Source of the DNA: an uncultured Rhodobiaceae bacterium | Lineage (GTDB): Bacteria; Pseudomonadota; Alphaproteobacteria; RS24 | Direction of reading: 5' to 3' | DNA: 22,244 nucleotides | NCBI GenBank assembly: GCA_913020275.1 | Contig: CAJWBV010000002.1 | Coordinates: 1 to 22,244, forward strand | The notes under the pieces: generated by a model | Databases searched by the model: none | The model's input: only the letters and a program-made list of their open reading frames with translations | Told to the model about the DNA's origin: nothing | Translations under genes and position numbers: made by a program | Shown here: positions 9,091 through 17,093 of the stretch, piece after piece | Layout of the letters: each line of letters opens with the position of its first letter | Numbering within the stretch: the first letter of the stretch is position 1

Positions 9091-10428
9091 ATGTCCGACC
9101 GCAATCTTGATCTGGCACAAAAAATTATTGATTTGGCGTTGTCGCTGGGGGCCGACAGCGCCGATGCAGTGGTGGGCGAAAGCGCCTCGCTCAATGTCTC
9201 GTGCCGTCTGGGGCAACTTGAAGATACCGAACGCTCGGAAAGCCGCGAGCTTGGTTTGCGGGCCATCATCGGCCAGCAACAGGCTTTCGTGTCAGGCACG
9301 GCGGTGGACGCCGAAGCCCTGCAACGCCTCGCCGAGCGCGCTGTCGAAATGGCGAAGGCAACGCCGGCCGACCGCTATTGCGGCCTTGCACCCGCCGAGC
9401 GTCTGGCGAGCAAATTGCCGAGCCTCGATCTCGCCGATGACCATGAGCCAAGCGCCGCCGAACTACAAACCATGGCGCAGGAAACCGAAGACACGGCACG
9501 CGCCATGGCAGGTATTACAAATTCGGAAGGGGCCGGGGCTGCCTGGGGGCGTGGTACCACGGCGCTGGTGACCAGCCATGGCTTTGCCGGCAGTTATTCC
9601 AGCACCAGTTTTTCGCTGAGTTGCAGCGTGGTCGCCGGCACGGGCGAAAATATGGAGCGCGATTATGCAAGCCACAGTGCGCGGCATTTCGAAGACCTTG
9701 ATACGCCCGAAACCATCGGCACGCGCACTGGCGAGCGCACGCTGGCGCGCCTCAACCCGCGCAAACTTGAAAGTATGAAAATGCCGGTGGTTTATGACAC
9801 GCGCGTATCGGCATCCCTGCTGGGGCATCTGTCCGCTGCCATTTCGGGAAGCGCCATTGCGCGCGGCACGTCTTTTTTGCGCGATGCAATGGGCACGCAG
9901 ATTATGAGTGCGGGACTTAATGTTATTGACGAACCGCACCGCCCGCGCGGGCTGCGCTCGGCCGCATTTGACGGCGAGGGGTTGTCGCCCGAAACGCTCA
10001 ACCTTGTGCAAGACGGCGTGTTGCAAAGCTGGCTGCTGGACAGCACCACGGCGCGCCAATTGGAGCTTGAAAGCAATGCCCGCGCCGCGCGTGGTGTCGG
10101 CGGACCACCTTCACCTTCGGCCACCAATTTATATCTGGCTGCGGGCACGCAAGACGTTGCCGGCATTTTAGGCGATGTCGGTGAGGGCTTTTTTGTGACC
10201 GAACTTATCGGCATGGGCGTTAATGGAGCCACGGGCGATTATAGCCGAGGCGCATCGGGCTTCCGAATTGAAAATGGCGAGCTGACCTACCCTGTCAGCG
10301 AAGTTACCATTGCCGGAAATCTGAAAGACATGTTCGGGAACATGACGCCGGCCGACGATTTGACTTTTCGGCGCGGCGTGAATGCGCCCACTGTTCTGGT
10401 CGAGGGCATGACGCTGGCCGGACTGTAA
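9091..10428 (+). CDS. pmbA: TldE/PmbA protein, non-catalytic partner of TldD
   Basis: Partner subunit of the TldD/TldE protease; the heterodimer threads and degrades unfolded peptides. From the ATG at 9091 it has 445 residues, the usual size. It shares the TldD fold but lacks HExxxH: the matching place reads LLGHLSAAISGSA, with H246 alone and no following zinc motif, as in the family. Other family segments are LGLRAIIGQQQAFVSG near the N-terminus and RGVGGPPSPSATNLYL in the C-terminal third. It follows the desaturase by 33 bases. Its stop is only two bases before the ABC exporter start, so the two are likely translationally coupled. The catalytic partner is at 3213. Annotation is firm; the link to lipid A genes is by position only. 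Confidence 0.96.
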   Translation: MSDRNLDLAQKIIDLALSLGADSADAVVGESASLNVSCRLGQLEDTERSESRELGLRAIIGQQQAFVSGTAVDAEALQRLAERAVEMAKATPADRYCGLAPAERLASKLPSLDLADDHEPSAAELQTMAQETEDTARAMAGITNSEGAGAAWGRGTTALVTSHGFAGSYSSTSFSLSCSVVAGTGENMERDYASHSARHFEDLDTPETIGTRTGERTLARLNPRKLESMKMPVVYDTRVSASLLGHLSAAISGSAIARGTSFLRDAMGTQIMSAGLNVIDEPHRPRGLRSAAFDGEGLSPETLNLVQDGVLQSWLLDSTTARQLELESNARAARGVGGPPSPSATNLYLAAGTQDVAGILGDVGEGFFVTELIGMGVNGATGDYSRGASGFRIENGELTYPVSEVTIAGNLKDMFGNMTPADDLTFRRGVNAPTVLVEGMTLAGL

Positions 10429-10430
10429 AA

Positions 10431-12224
10431 ATGGAACCGCTTCAGCACATCATCGACACTTACCGACACCGCAAATCGCGCTCCTATGCGCTTATCGAGC
10501 GCATGTTGCGCACCTATTTGCGTCCCTATCTCTGGCTGCTGGGCCTCAGCGTGCTGGCAAATGTGGTGGTGGCGGGCACGACCAGCGCCCTGCCCTGGTT
10601 CATTCAACAGGCCATTGATAAAGTTTTTGGCGACCAGAACACGGCCATGTTACTGTTTATTCCCGCTGGCGTGGTCGCTATTTCCGTTGTCAGAGGCGCG
10701 GCGACTTACGGCTCCAATGTGATTATGGGGTTTGTTGGGCAGCGCACGACCTCCAATCTGCAACGCGATTTGTTCGCCCATTTGGTGCGCGGGGATTTGG
10801 CCCGCATCACGAAACAACATTCGGGCGAATATATTTCCATTTTCATGAATGACGCCACCCGACTGCGCGACACGGTAAATACCACCATCATCAATATTGT
10901 GCGGCATTTGCTGACCGTCGTGGCGTTGACGATTTTCATGTATGTGATGAATGTGCAAATGGCGCTCATCTACACCATGATTGTTATTCCGCTGGGGGTT
11001 GTATTTATGCGCAGACTGGGTCGTGTCACGCGCAAGGCGTCGCGGCAGGGGCTGGAGGAAATTGGCGGACTTTCCACGCTGATTTCCGAGACGCTTGGGG
11101 GCTTGCGTATCGTCAAGGCTTACGGACAGGAAGCCGACCAAATCACCCGCGCCGGGTCCACCATCGACACGCTTTTGAACTACACCATGCGCTCGGTGCG
11201 TGCGCGCGCCGCGGCAAGTCCGGCGATCGAAATGCTGGCCGGCATTGCCATCGGTGTAATAATTTTCTACGGCGGCTATCAGTCCACACAAGGCAATCTG
11301 ACGGCGGGTGAGTTTATGGGCTTTATTTCAGCCCTGCTCATGGCCTATCAGCCTCTGCGGGCCGTCGCCAATTTGCAAACCATTTTGCAAGAAGGCGTAT
11401 CCGCCGGCGAACGCATTTTTACCGTTCTTGACGCATCGGACGAGATTATCGACATGACCGACGCGCCAAGCCTCGACATCCAACACGGGGCGATCAGTTT
11501 CGAAAATGTCACCTTCGGATATGCCGGACGCGACACACCGGCACTCGACGGCATCTCACTGGAAGTGCCCGCCGGACAGACCGTCGCGCTGGTCGGGGCT
11601 TCCGGATCGGGCAAGTCGACCCTGTTGAATTTGACTTTGCGGTTTTTCGACATTGACACGGGTAACATCACAATTGACGGGCAGAATATTCGCGATGTGT
11701 CGCTCGACAGTTTGCGCGCGGCGACCGCATTGGTGACGCAGGAACCCTTCCTGTTTGATGACACGATTGCCAAAAACATCGCCTTCGGCAAAGTCGACGC
11801 CACCCGGGCCGACATCGAACAGGCCGCGCGAAACGCGGCGGCGCATGAGTTTATCTGCGCGTTGCCGCAAGGCTATGAAACGCATGTCGGTGAGGGCGGC
11901 ATCCGGCTTTCGGGCGGTCAAAAACAACGCCTTGCCATCGCCCGCGCCATTTTGAAAGACGCTCCGATTTTGCTGCTTGACGAGGCGACCTCCGCGCTCG
12001 ATACGGTTTCCGAAGCGCAAGTGCAAAAGGCGCTGGAAAAACTTCTTGAAGGCCGCACGGCCCTCATCATCGCGCACCGCCTGTCCACCGTGATGCATGC
12101 CGACCGGATTTACGTGCTGGAACAGGGTCGTTTGCGCGAAACCGGCACGCATGGTGACCTGCTGGCCGCGGACGGATTGTATGCCGAGCTTTACCGCACG
12201 CAATTTCAGGAAAGCCAAGACTGA
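10431..12224 (+). CDS. msbA: MsbA-like lipid A exporter, ABC half-transporter
   Basis: A fused membrane/ATPase half-transporter that would work as a homodimer in the inner membrane. The 597 residues hold about six transmembrane helices (to about 325) and an ATPase domain with Walker A GASGSGKST (389-397), a TQEPFLF Q-loop, the LSGGQ signature (493-497), Walker B ILLLDE (D517, E518) and H549 of the H-loop. The size and arrangement suit MsbA, which flips core-lipid A to the periplasmic leaflet. Context is strong: it starts two bases after tldE, overlaps waaA by one base, and is followed by lpxK, giving a lipid A unit. There is no separate Shine-Dalgarno in the two-base gap, so it depends on the end of tldE. 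Another lipid or multidrug exporter of the same family cannot be excluded from sequence alone. Confidence 0.88.
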   Translation: MEPLQHIIDTYRHRKSRSYALIERMLRTYLRPYLWLLGLSVLANVVVAGTTSALPWFIQQAIDKVFGDQNTAMLLFIPAGVVAISVVRGAATYGSNVIMGFVGQRTTSNLQRDLFAHLVRGDLARITKQHSGEYISIFMNDATRLRDTVNTTIINIVRHLLTVVALTIFMYVMNVQMALIYTMIVIPLGVVFMRRLGRVTRKASRQGLEEIGGLSTLISETLGGLRIVKAYGQEADQITRAGSTIDTLLNYTMRSVRARAAASPAIEMLAGIAIGVIIFYGGYQSTQGNLTAGEFMGFISALLMAYQPLRAVANLQTILQEGVSAGERIFTVLDASDEIIDMTDAPSLDIQHGAISFENVTFGYAGRDTPALDGISLEVPAGQTVALVGASGSGKSTLLNLTLRFFDIDTGNITIDGQNIRDVSLDSLRAATALVTQEPFLFDDTIAKNIAFGKVDATRADIEQAARNAAAHEFICALPQGYETHVGEGGIRLSGGQKQRLAIARAILKDAPILLLDEATSALDTVSEAQVQKALEKLLEGRTALIIAHRLSTVMHADRIYVLEQGRLRETGTHGDLLAADGLYAELYRTQFQESQD

Positions 12225-13516
12225 TGTTGGCGGTGCGGGCCTATCAGCTCGGCGTGATGCTTGGCGGCGGGCTTTTGCCGCTCCTGCTTGAACGCCGCGC
12301 CAAGGCCGGACGCGAAGACCCCGCCCGCTTGGACGAGCGCAAAGCTCGCAACATGGCGCCGCGACCTGCGGGAAATCTCGTTTGGCTGCATGCGGCATCC
12401 GTTGGCGAGACGCGCTCGGCCTTGCCCTTGCTGGCTGATTTTTTGGCCGCCCGGCCGGACACACATATTCTCATCACAACGGGGACACGAACTTCGGCAA
12501 CACTGGTCGGCCAGTTAAAGCACGCAAGTTTTCCCGATATTGACCGGCTAACGCACCAATATTTGCCGCTGGACCGACCGCTTTGGGTGAAACGCTTTCT
12601 TGACCATTGGTCGCCGCAATTGGCGATATTTGTCGAAAGCGAATTATGGCCGAACCTGTTGCTTGAGATGCGCCGTCGCAATATTCCGGCCACCCTCATC
12701 AATGGTCGGCTTTCGGAAAAATCTTTCAAATTTTGGCGGCGAGCGAAAAATTCGGCGCGCGCCCTGTTCGGCTGCTTTGACATGCTGCTCGCGCAAGACG
12801 ACATTACCGCACAACGCTGGCAGGAATTGGGGCTGAAAGACATTGTGTCGGTGGGCAATCTGAAGCTCGATGCGCCGCCCCTCAATGCCGACGCGTCCGC
12901 CCTCAACGAATTGCGGGACGCCCTGCAAAACCGTCCCGTCTGGGTTGCCGCAAGCACCCATTCCGGCGAAGAGGACATAATAGCCGAGTGTCACCGGGCG
13001 TTGCGCGCCATGCATCCCGACCTCTTGTGCATTCTCGTGCCGCGCCACCCCGAACGCGGTGCAGAAATTGCCGAATTATTATCCCGTGCGGGAGAGAAAC
13101 CGCCGCGCCGCAGTGCAGGCACACTGCCCTGTGCGAAGCACGCGTTTTACATTGGCGACACATTGGGTGAAATGGGATTGTATTACCGGCTGGGCGGGCT
13201 CGTGTTCATGGGCGGGTCGCTCGTGCCGCATGGCGGCCAGAATCCGTTGGAGGCGGCGCGCCTCGACAATGCGATTTTATCAGGCCCCCATATCGGCAAT
13301 TTCAGTGCGGTTTATGACATGCTCGACGCTGAAGCAGGGCTCGCCCGAATTGGCGATGCGCGGGAACTGGTCGACACGCTCGACAGTCTGTTGCGGACGC
13401 CTGCGAAATCTCAGGCACTTGCCGAAAATGCCCGCGCATGCGATGCGCGCCAAGGCGGTGTACGGGCCCGCACGCTGGCCGTGCTGAACGAATTGCTGGC
13501 AGGGTCGCATGCGTAG
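12224..13516 (+). CDS. waaA: 3-deoxy-D-manno-octulosonic acid (Kdo) transferase
   Basis: Adds Kdo from CMP-Kdo to lipid IVA at the cytoplasmic face of the inner membrane. The 430 residues match WaaA/KdtA: a short hydrophobic N-terminal anchor (about 8-22), the N-terminal acceptor domain with HAASVGE (56-62, catalytic E62), and the GT-B donor domain with VPRHPER (272-278), GDTLGEMGLYY (311-321) and GGSLVPHGGQNPLEAA (330-345). The ATG overlaps the exporter stop as TGATG, one shared base, and the stop overlaps the lpxK start by eight bases, so translation is coupled on both sides. Whether it adds one or two Kdo residues cannot be read from the sequence. Confidence 0.97.
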   Translation: MLAVRAYQLGVMLGGGLLPLLLERRAKAGREDPARLDERKARNMAPRPAGNLVWLHAASVGETRSALPLLADFLAARPDTHILITTGTRTSATLVGQLKHASFPDIDRLTHQYLPLDRPLWVKRFLDHWSPQLAIFVESELWPNLLLEMRRRNIPATLINGRLSEKSFKFWRRAKNSARALFGCFDMLLAQDDITAQRWQELGLKDIVSVGNLKLDAPPLNADASALNELRDALQNRPVWVAASTHSGEEDIIAECHRALRAMHPDLLCILVPRHPERGAEIAELLSRAGEKPPRRSAGTLPCAKHAFYIGDTLGEMGLYYRLGGLVFMGGSLVPHGGQNPLEAARLDNAILSGPHIGNFSAVYDMLDAEAGLARIGDARELVDTLDSLLRTPAKSQALAENARACDARQGGVRARTLAVLNELLAGSHA

Positions 13517-14519
13517 CCCGGCGTTCTGGTATGCCCCAATTGGCGCGACGGCAATTGGCCTTATGCCGTTGACGCTTGTCTACGGCGCGGCGGAAGCACT
13601 GCGGCGGCGATTAACCAAGCCTGAAAAACCTGAAATTCCGGTGATTTGCGTTGGCAATCTGACCGCCGGCGGTGCCGGTAAAACCCCGGCGGTTCGCGCG
13701 CTGGCCGACATGCTGCAAGGCGCAGGCCATCAGCCAATTGTGTTGTCGCGCGGGTTTGGCGGCCAAAATGCCGGCCCCCTTCGCGTAGACCCGACCCGCC
13801 ATGTCGCCGCCGACACGGGCGATGAGCCGCTTATGCTGGCCGACGACTTGACCGTCTATATTGCCCGCGACCGACGTGCCGCCCTGCGTGCCGCGGTGTC
13901 CGACGGCGCGCAAATTGCGATTAAAGATGACGGGTTTCAAAACCCGACGCTTGCGCATAATTATAATCTCATTGTTGTGGACGCCGCCACGGGTATCGGC
14001 AATGCCCTGCTGTTGCCGGCCGGCCCCTTGCGCCAACCGCTTGCCGCAAGCGCACCGCGCATTGATGCGGTGCTGCTTGTCGGGGAAACTTCCGAGCAAA
14101 TCCGAGCCGACATTGCCGCGGAACTGGGCATGGAAACCAAGCGCATTTTCAACGGCGCATTGGTGCCCGTTGCGCCCGACCCGAAACGCGTGCTGGCCTA
14201 TTGCGGCATTGGCCGACCGGAAAAATTTTTCGACACGCTCCGGGCCTGCAATTTCGAACTGGCGGGTGAAATTTCTTTTGCCGATCACCACATGTTCAGC
14301 GATAACGATGCCGCGCGGCTGCTGCACGAGGCCGAAACCCTCAACGCCACTTTGATAACAACCGAAAAAGACCTTGTGCGCTTGCGCGGGGCAAAGGTGG
14401 GCTCGCAATTGGCCGCACTTGCCGCGGCTTCGGAATGCCTGCGCGTTAAACTGACACTGGCCAATGCTGATGGTCTGCGCGCAGATATTTTGTCAAAACT
14501 TGACCAGTCTCCGCATTAG
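13509..14519 (+). CDS. lpxK: Tetraacyldisaccharide 4'-kinase
   Basis: Phosphorylates the 4' position of the lipid A disaccharide to give lipid IVA, at the inner membrane. The 336 residues start with a membrane-associated helix (about 10-28). The P-loop reads GNLTAGGAGKTP (49-60, K58). The DDGFQ motif (D140, D141) matches the family's DDGMQ catalytic site, GDEP (104-107) is the usual acidic site, and FADHHMF lies in the C-terminal half. The ATG overlaps the end of waaA by eight bases. The stop shares bases with the stop of the convergent M23 gene (TTAG, 14516-14519), so no terminator fits between them. Together with the exporter and waaA it forms a three-gene lipid A segment. Confidence 0.97.
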   Translation: MRSPAFWYAPIGATAIGLMPLTLVYGAAEALRRRLTKPEKPEIPVICVGNLTAGGAGKTPAVRALADMLQGAGHQPIVLSRGFGGQNAGPLRVDPTRHVAADTGDEPLMLADDLTVYIARDRRAALRAAVSDGAQIAIKDDGFQNPTLAHNYNLIVVDAATGIGNALLLPAGPLRQPLAASAPRIDAVLLVGETSEQIRADIAAELGMETKRIFNGALVPVAPDPKRVLAYCGIGRPEKFFDTLRACNFELAGEISFADHHMFSDNDAARLLHEAETLNATLITTEKDLVRLRGAKVGSQLAALAAASECLRVKLTLANADGLRADILSKLDQSPH

Positions 14520-15355
14520 CGCGGCGGCGCAAGAAGCGCCGGATCAATGCGCCGGTCGGCCCAATACATGCGCCAGTCAAGATGCGGGCCGGTCGAACGA
14601 CCGGTCGAGCCGACCGTACCGATAATGTCGCCTTGGCTTACTTTGTCGCCGACCGTAACCGCCAGCGTTTCAAGATGCATAAAGACGGAGGTGACGCCCA
14701 GACCATGGTCGACGAAAATCAAGCCGCCTTCAAAATACATATCCGGCGACGCCAAAGTAACGCGGCCCGCGGCGGGAGCTTTGACAGGCGTGCCCGCAGG
14801 CGCGGCAATATCAATGCCGTAATGCGGGCGGCGCGGCTCACCATTGTAAAAACGCCGTGACCCGTAAACACCGGTTATGCGTCCGGCCACCGGCCAGACA
14901 AACGCCTCGGCGAACCCGCCCTGCAAGGTGAGTTCGCTGCGCGCTTTGCGTTTATTGGCGGCCTCGCGTTTTATTTTCACCAGCGCGTCGGGCGGCGGCG
15001 TCACAAAAGCCGGAGGCAGCCCGTCAATGCGCTGTTCGACATAAGCGCGTTGTTTCAATTGAAAATCAACCGCGCGGGCGGTTTCCCCACGGGTGAAGAG
15101 CAGGCTTTGTTCGAGGGGCGCATCGCGTCCAAAGCCCAGCACCACCTGATTTTCATATTGCGGCAGGGTGCGCCCGTCATAAAGCGCGCGCGCATCCGGT
15201 TGCAGGGTCAGTATGACCAGCCCGCCTTGGGTCAGTTCGCCGCGCATGGATTTTACGAATTTTTCGGGAAAAACCTGTGCCGCGGCATTTTGGGAAAAAG
15301 CGCCCGACAAAGCCAAGAACGACACCAGACAGACTGAAAGCGCGCGAATTCCCAT
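14516..15355 (-). CDS. Secreted M23-family (LytM-like) protein with HLD in place of HxH
   Basis: A periplasmic protein expected to cleave peptidoglycan crosslinks or to act as a LytM regulator. The 279 residues comprise a signal peptide (about 1-26, cut after AAA), an N-terminal beta domain with GGLVILTLQPDA (44-55) and GFGRDAP (74-80), a basic linker (about 126-140), and a C-terminal M23 domain. In M23 the zinc is held by H178 and D182 (HYGID), and H227 (FMHLE) is also kept. The usual GPHLHxE motif reads GPHLDWRMYW, so H258 is present but D260 stands where the last zinc-binding histidine is expected. The ATG overlaps the DUF2093 stop by one base, so it belongs to the xseA unit. From memory, HLDW versions recur in related proteins, so this is probably a subfamily trait. 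Activity is uncertain. Confidence 0.9.
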   Translation of the reverse strand: MGIRALSVCLVSFLALSGAFSQNAAAQVFPEKFVKSMRGELTQGGLVILTLQPDARALYDGRTLPQYENQVVLGFGRDAPLEQSLLFTRGETARAVDFQLKQRAYVEQRIDGLPPAFVTPPPDALVKIKREAANKRKARSELTLQGGFAEAFVWPVAGRITGVYGSRRFYNGEPRRPHYGIDIAAPAGTPVKAPAAGRVTLASPDMYFEGGLIFVDHGLGVTSVFMHLETLAVTVGDKVSQGDIIGTVGSTGRSTGPHLDWRMYWADRRIDPALLAPPR

Positions 15356-15549
15356 CAGGCGCCTTCGCCATCCTCAGCCTGCAAGGACGCCACCGCATTA
15401 ACATATGCTTCCTGCCGCGCCACGCTCCAATAGCGCAAATCCTCCAGGGCAATCGCCTGTCCGGTCACCGCGCACAGCACATGGGTTCCGGGTTTGATGA
15501 TTTCGAAATCACCGTCCAGATATCGCAATTCGGCTTCACCGCCACCCAT
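15355..15549 (-). CDS. DUF2093 small conserved protein
   Basis: A 64-residue soluble protein of unknown function. The sequence begins MGGGEAELRYLDGDFEI, has the central CAVTGQAIALEDLRYWSV segment and a short acidic C-terminus. I recognise this as DUF2093, a family found in alphaproteobacteria and commonly beside xseA. There is a single cysteine, at about residue 26, no second zinc-knuckle partner, and no signal or membrane segment. The start is fixed by AGGAGG six bases before the ATG at 15549; the frame is open 54 bases further up but that would overlap xseA. It lies 28 bases after xseA and overlaps the M23 gene by one base. A role tied to exonuclease VII or the envelope is a guess from position. 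Confidence 0.9.
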   Translation of the reverse strand: MGGGEAELRYLDGDFEIIKPGTHVLCAVTGQAIALEDLRYWSVARQEAYVNAVASLQAEDGEGA

Positions 15550-15555
15550 GTCGTA

Positions 15556-15561
15556 CCTCCT
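15556..15561 (-). promoter_or_regulatory. Strong ribosome binding site of the DUF2093 gene
   Basis: A perfect AGGAGG on the minus strand with six bases to the ATG. It is the strongest site in the window and shows that this short gene is really translated from 15549. Confidence 0.75.
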
Positions 15562-15577
15562 GTTTAATGTCGAAAAC

Positions 15578-17017
15578 TTACAGCAATTCGCCCTGCGCGT
15601 CATCGTCGTGCGGCGCTTTCCGCTGACGCGGCTTTGGTTTCACCGCTTTGGGTTTCGCCGTTTCGGCACCATCGGTAATTTGCGCGGCAAGACTTTTTTC
15701 ACCGGAAAGCAAAATACGCACATCGCTGCCAACCGGCGCATCATCGGGGCGGCGCACCGCCTTGCCCGCAGCATTGGTGACCAAAGCAAAGCCGCGCTGT
15801 AGAACAGATTCATGGCTGAGCAGATTTAACTGCCGACTGAGCGCGGACACAGACTGATGTGCGGCGCGCATTGTTTCGGCCATGCGTGCAGTACGCCGAC
15901 GCTCAAGATCGCTCAGGCTTTGTCGCAAAAACGCCGTGCGCTGAACCAAAATGGCCGGCGTCAAACGCGTGGCAATGCGTGCTGCACGCGTACGGTGCAC
16001 GCCAACATTAATCGACAGGCCTGCGCCGAGCCTTTGGCCCGCAGTGTCCAGAAGCTGGCGCGGCAAGGCCAGCAAATCTTCCAGCCGTGGCAGGCCGCGC
16101 GCCAGGCCCGTGACATGCGCACCCAATTGCTCGAACCGGCGCGTTTGGGCGCGCAATTGCCGCCCTTGCAAATCGGCGAGACTGGCCTGCAGGTCGCCGC
16201 GCACCGGAACCGCCATCTCGGCGGCGGCCGAGGGCGTTGGCGCGCGCCGGTCGGCGGCATAGTCAATCAGCGTGGTGTCGGTTTCATGCCCGACCGCCGA
16301 GATTAGCGGAATTTCGGATTGGGCTGCCGTGCGCGCGACGATTTCTTCGTTGAACGGCCATAAATCCTCAAGGCTGCCCCCGCCGCGCGCAACAATCAGA
16401 ACATCCGGCCGCGTAATAGTCCCGTCGGCGGGCAAAGCGTTGAACCCGGCAATGGCGCGCGCCACTTCTTCGGCGCAAGTGTCACCCTGAACGCGCACCG
16501 GCCAGACCAGCACATGGCAGGGAAACCGGTCTGAGACGCGGTGCAAAATGTCACGTATCACCGCGCCACTGGGGCTGGTTATCACGCCAATGCAGGCGGG
16601 CAGAAAAGGCAGTTCCTGCTTGTTTGCCGCATCGAAAACCCCTTCGGCGGCAAGCTGTCTGCGCCGCGCTTCCAAAAGCGCCATCAGTGCGCCTTCGCCG
16701 GCCGGCTCCAGCGTGTCGACCACAAGCTGATAGCGCGACTGACCGGCAAAAGTTGTCAGCCGACCGGTCAGTATGACTTCCAGCCCCTGTTCGGGCTGCA
16801 CACTCATTTTTTGCGCGACCGCTTTCCACGCCACCGAAGACAAAACGGCCTTGTCGTCTTTCACATCGAAGTAAACATGGCCCGATGCAGGCCGCGACAC
16901 ACGACCCAATTCGCCGCGCACGCGCACGCGCCCGAAACTGTCTTCAATTTGCCGCTTAATGGCTCCCGACAGCTCGCTGACCGAAAACTCAACAAGATTT
17001 GTCTCAAACTCTTCCAT
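15578..17017 (-). CDS. xseA: Exodeoxyribonuclease VII large subunit
   Basis: Large subunit of exonuclease VII, which cuts single-stranded DNA from both ends into oligonucleotides; works with several copies of XseB, which is not in the window. The 479 residues contain an N-terminal OB-fold (about 10-105, with [16 protein letters not shown]), then the catalytic domain with [27 protein letters not shown] and [28 protein letters not shown], followed by a long helical region. The last 30 or so residues form a Lys/Pro-rich basic tail, then DDDAQGELL, which is not part of the usual domain. The ATG at 17017 has AAAGG just upstream. First gene of xseA-DUF2093-M23 and divergent from purD. Confidence 0.96.
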   Translation of the reverse strand: MEEFETNLVEFSVSELSGAIKRQIEDSFGRVRVRGELGRVSRPASGHVYFDVKDDKAVLSSVAWKAVAQKMSVQPEQGLEVILTGRLTTFAGQSRYQLVVDTLEPAGEGALMALLEARRRQLAAEGVFDAANKQELPFLPACIGVITSPSGAVIRDILHRVSDRFPCHVLVWPVRVQGDTCAEEVARAIAGFNALPADGTITRPDVLIVARGGGSLEDLWPFNEEIVARTAAQSEIPLISAVGHETDTTLIDYAADRRAPTPSAAAEMAVPVRGDLQASLADLQGRQLRAQTRRFEQLGAHVTGLARGLPRLEDLLALPRQLLDTAGQRLGAGLSINVGVHRTRAARIATRLTPAILVQRTAFLRQSLSDLERRRTARMAETMRAAHQSVSALSRQLNLLSHESVLQRGFALVTNAAGKAVRRPDDAPVGSDVRILLSGEKSLAAQITDGAETAKPKAVKPKPRQRKAPHDDDAQGELL

Positions 17018-17042
17018 GCGCCTTTGCCTTTGTAACTCGCGT

Positions 17043-17048
17043 TATGAT
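17043..17048 (+). promoter_or_regulatory. Candidate -10 element of purD
   Basis: TATGAT, 45 bases before the purD ATG in the 76-base gap between divergent xseA and purD. No convincing -35 stands at 16-18 bases. Read on the other strand, an overlapping TATCAT could serve xseA, also without a good -35. Confidence 0.25.
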
Positions 17049-17093
17049 AGAAGATTTCACGGGTCGGAAGCACCTTCTTATAACGGCAATCAT

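Noticed and set aside
11556..12464. A 302-codon minus-strand open frame opposite the exporter and waaA
   Set aside because: It spans the junction of two well-supported genes on the other strand and has no domain features.
13611..14408. A 265-codon minus-strand open frame opposite lpxK
   Set aside because: Shadow of a gene with intact P-loop and DDGFQ motif.
16959..17093. N-terminal extension of purD
   Set aside because: It would overlap the start of divergent xseA, and the PurD fold begins at the ATG at 17094.
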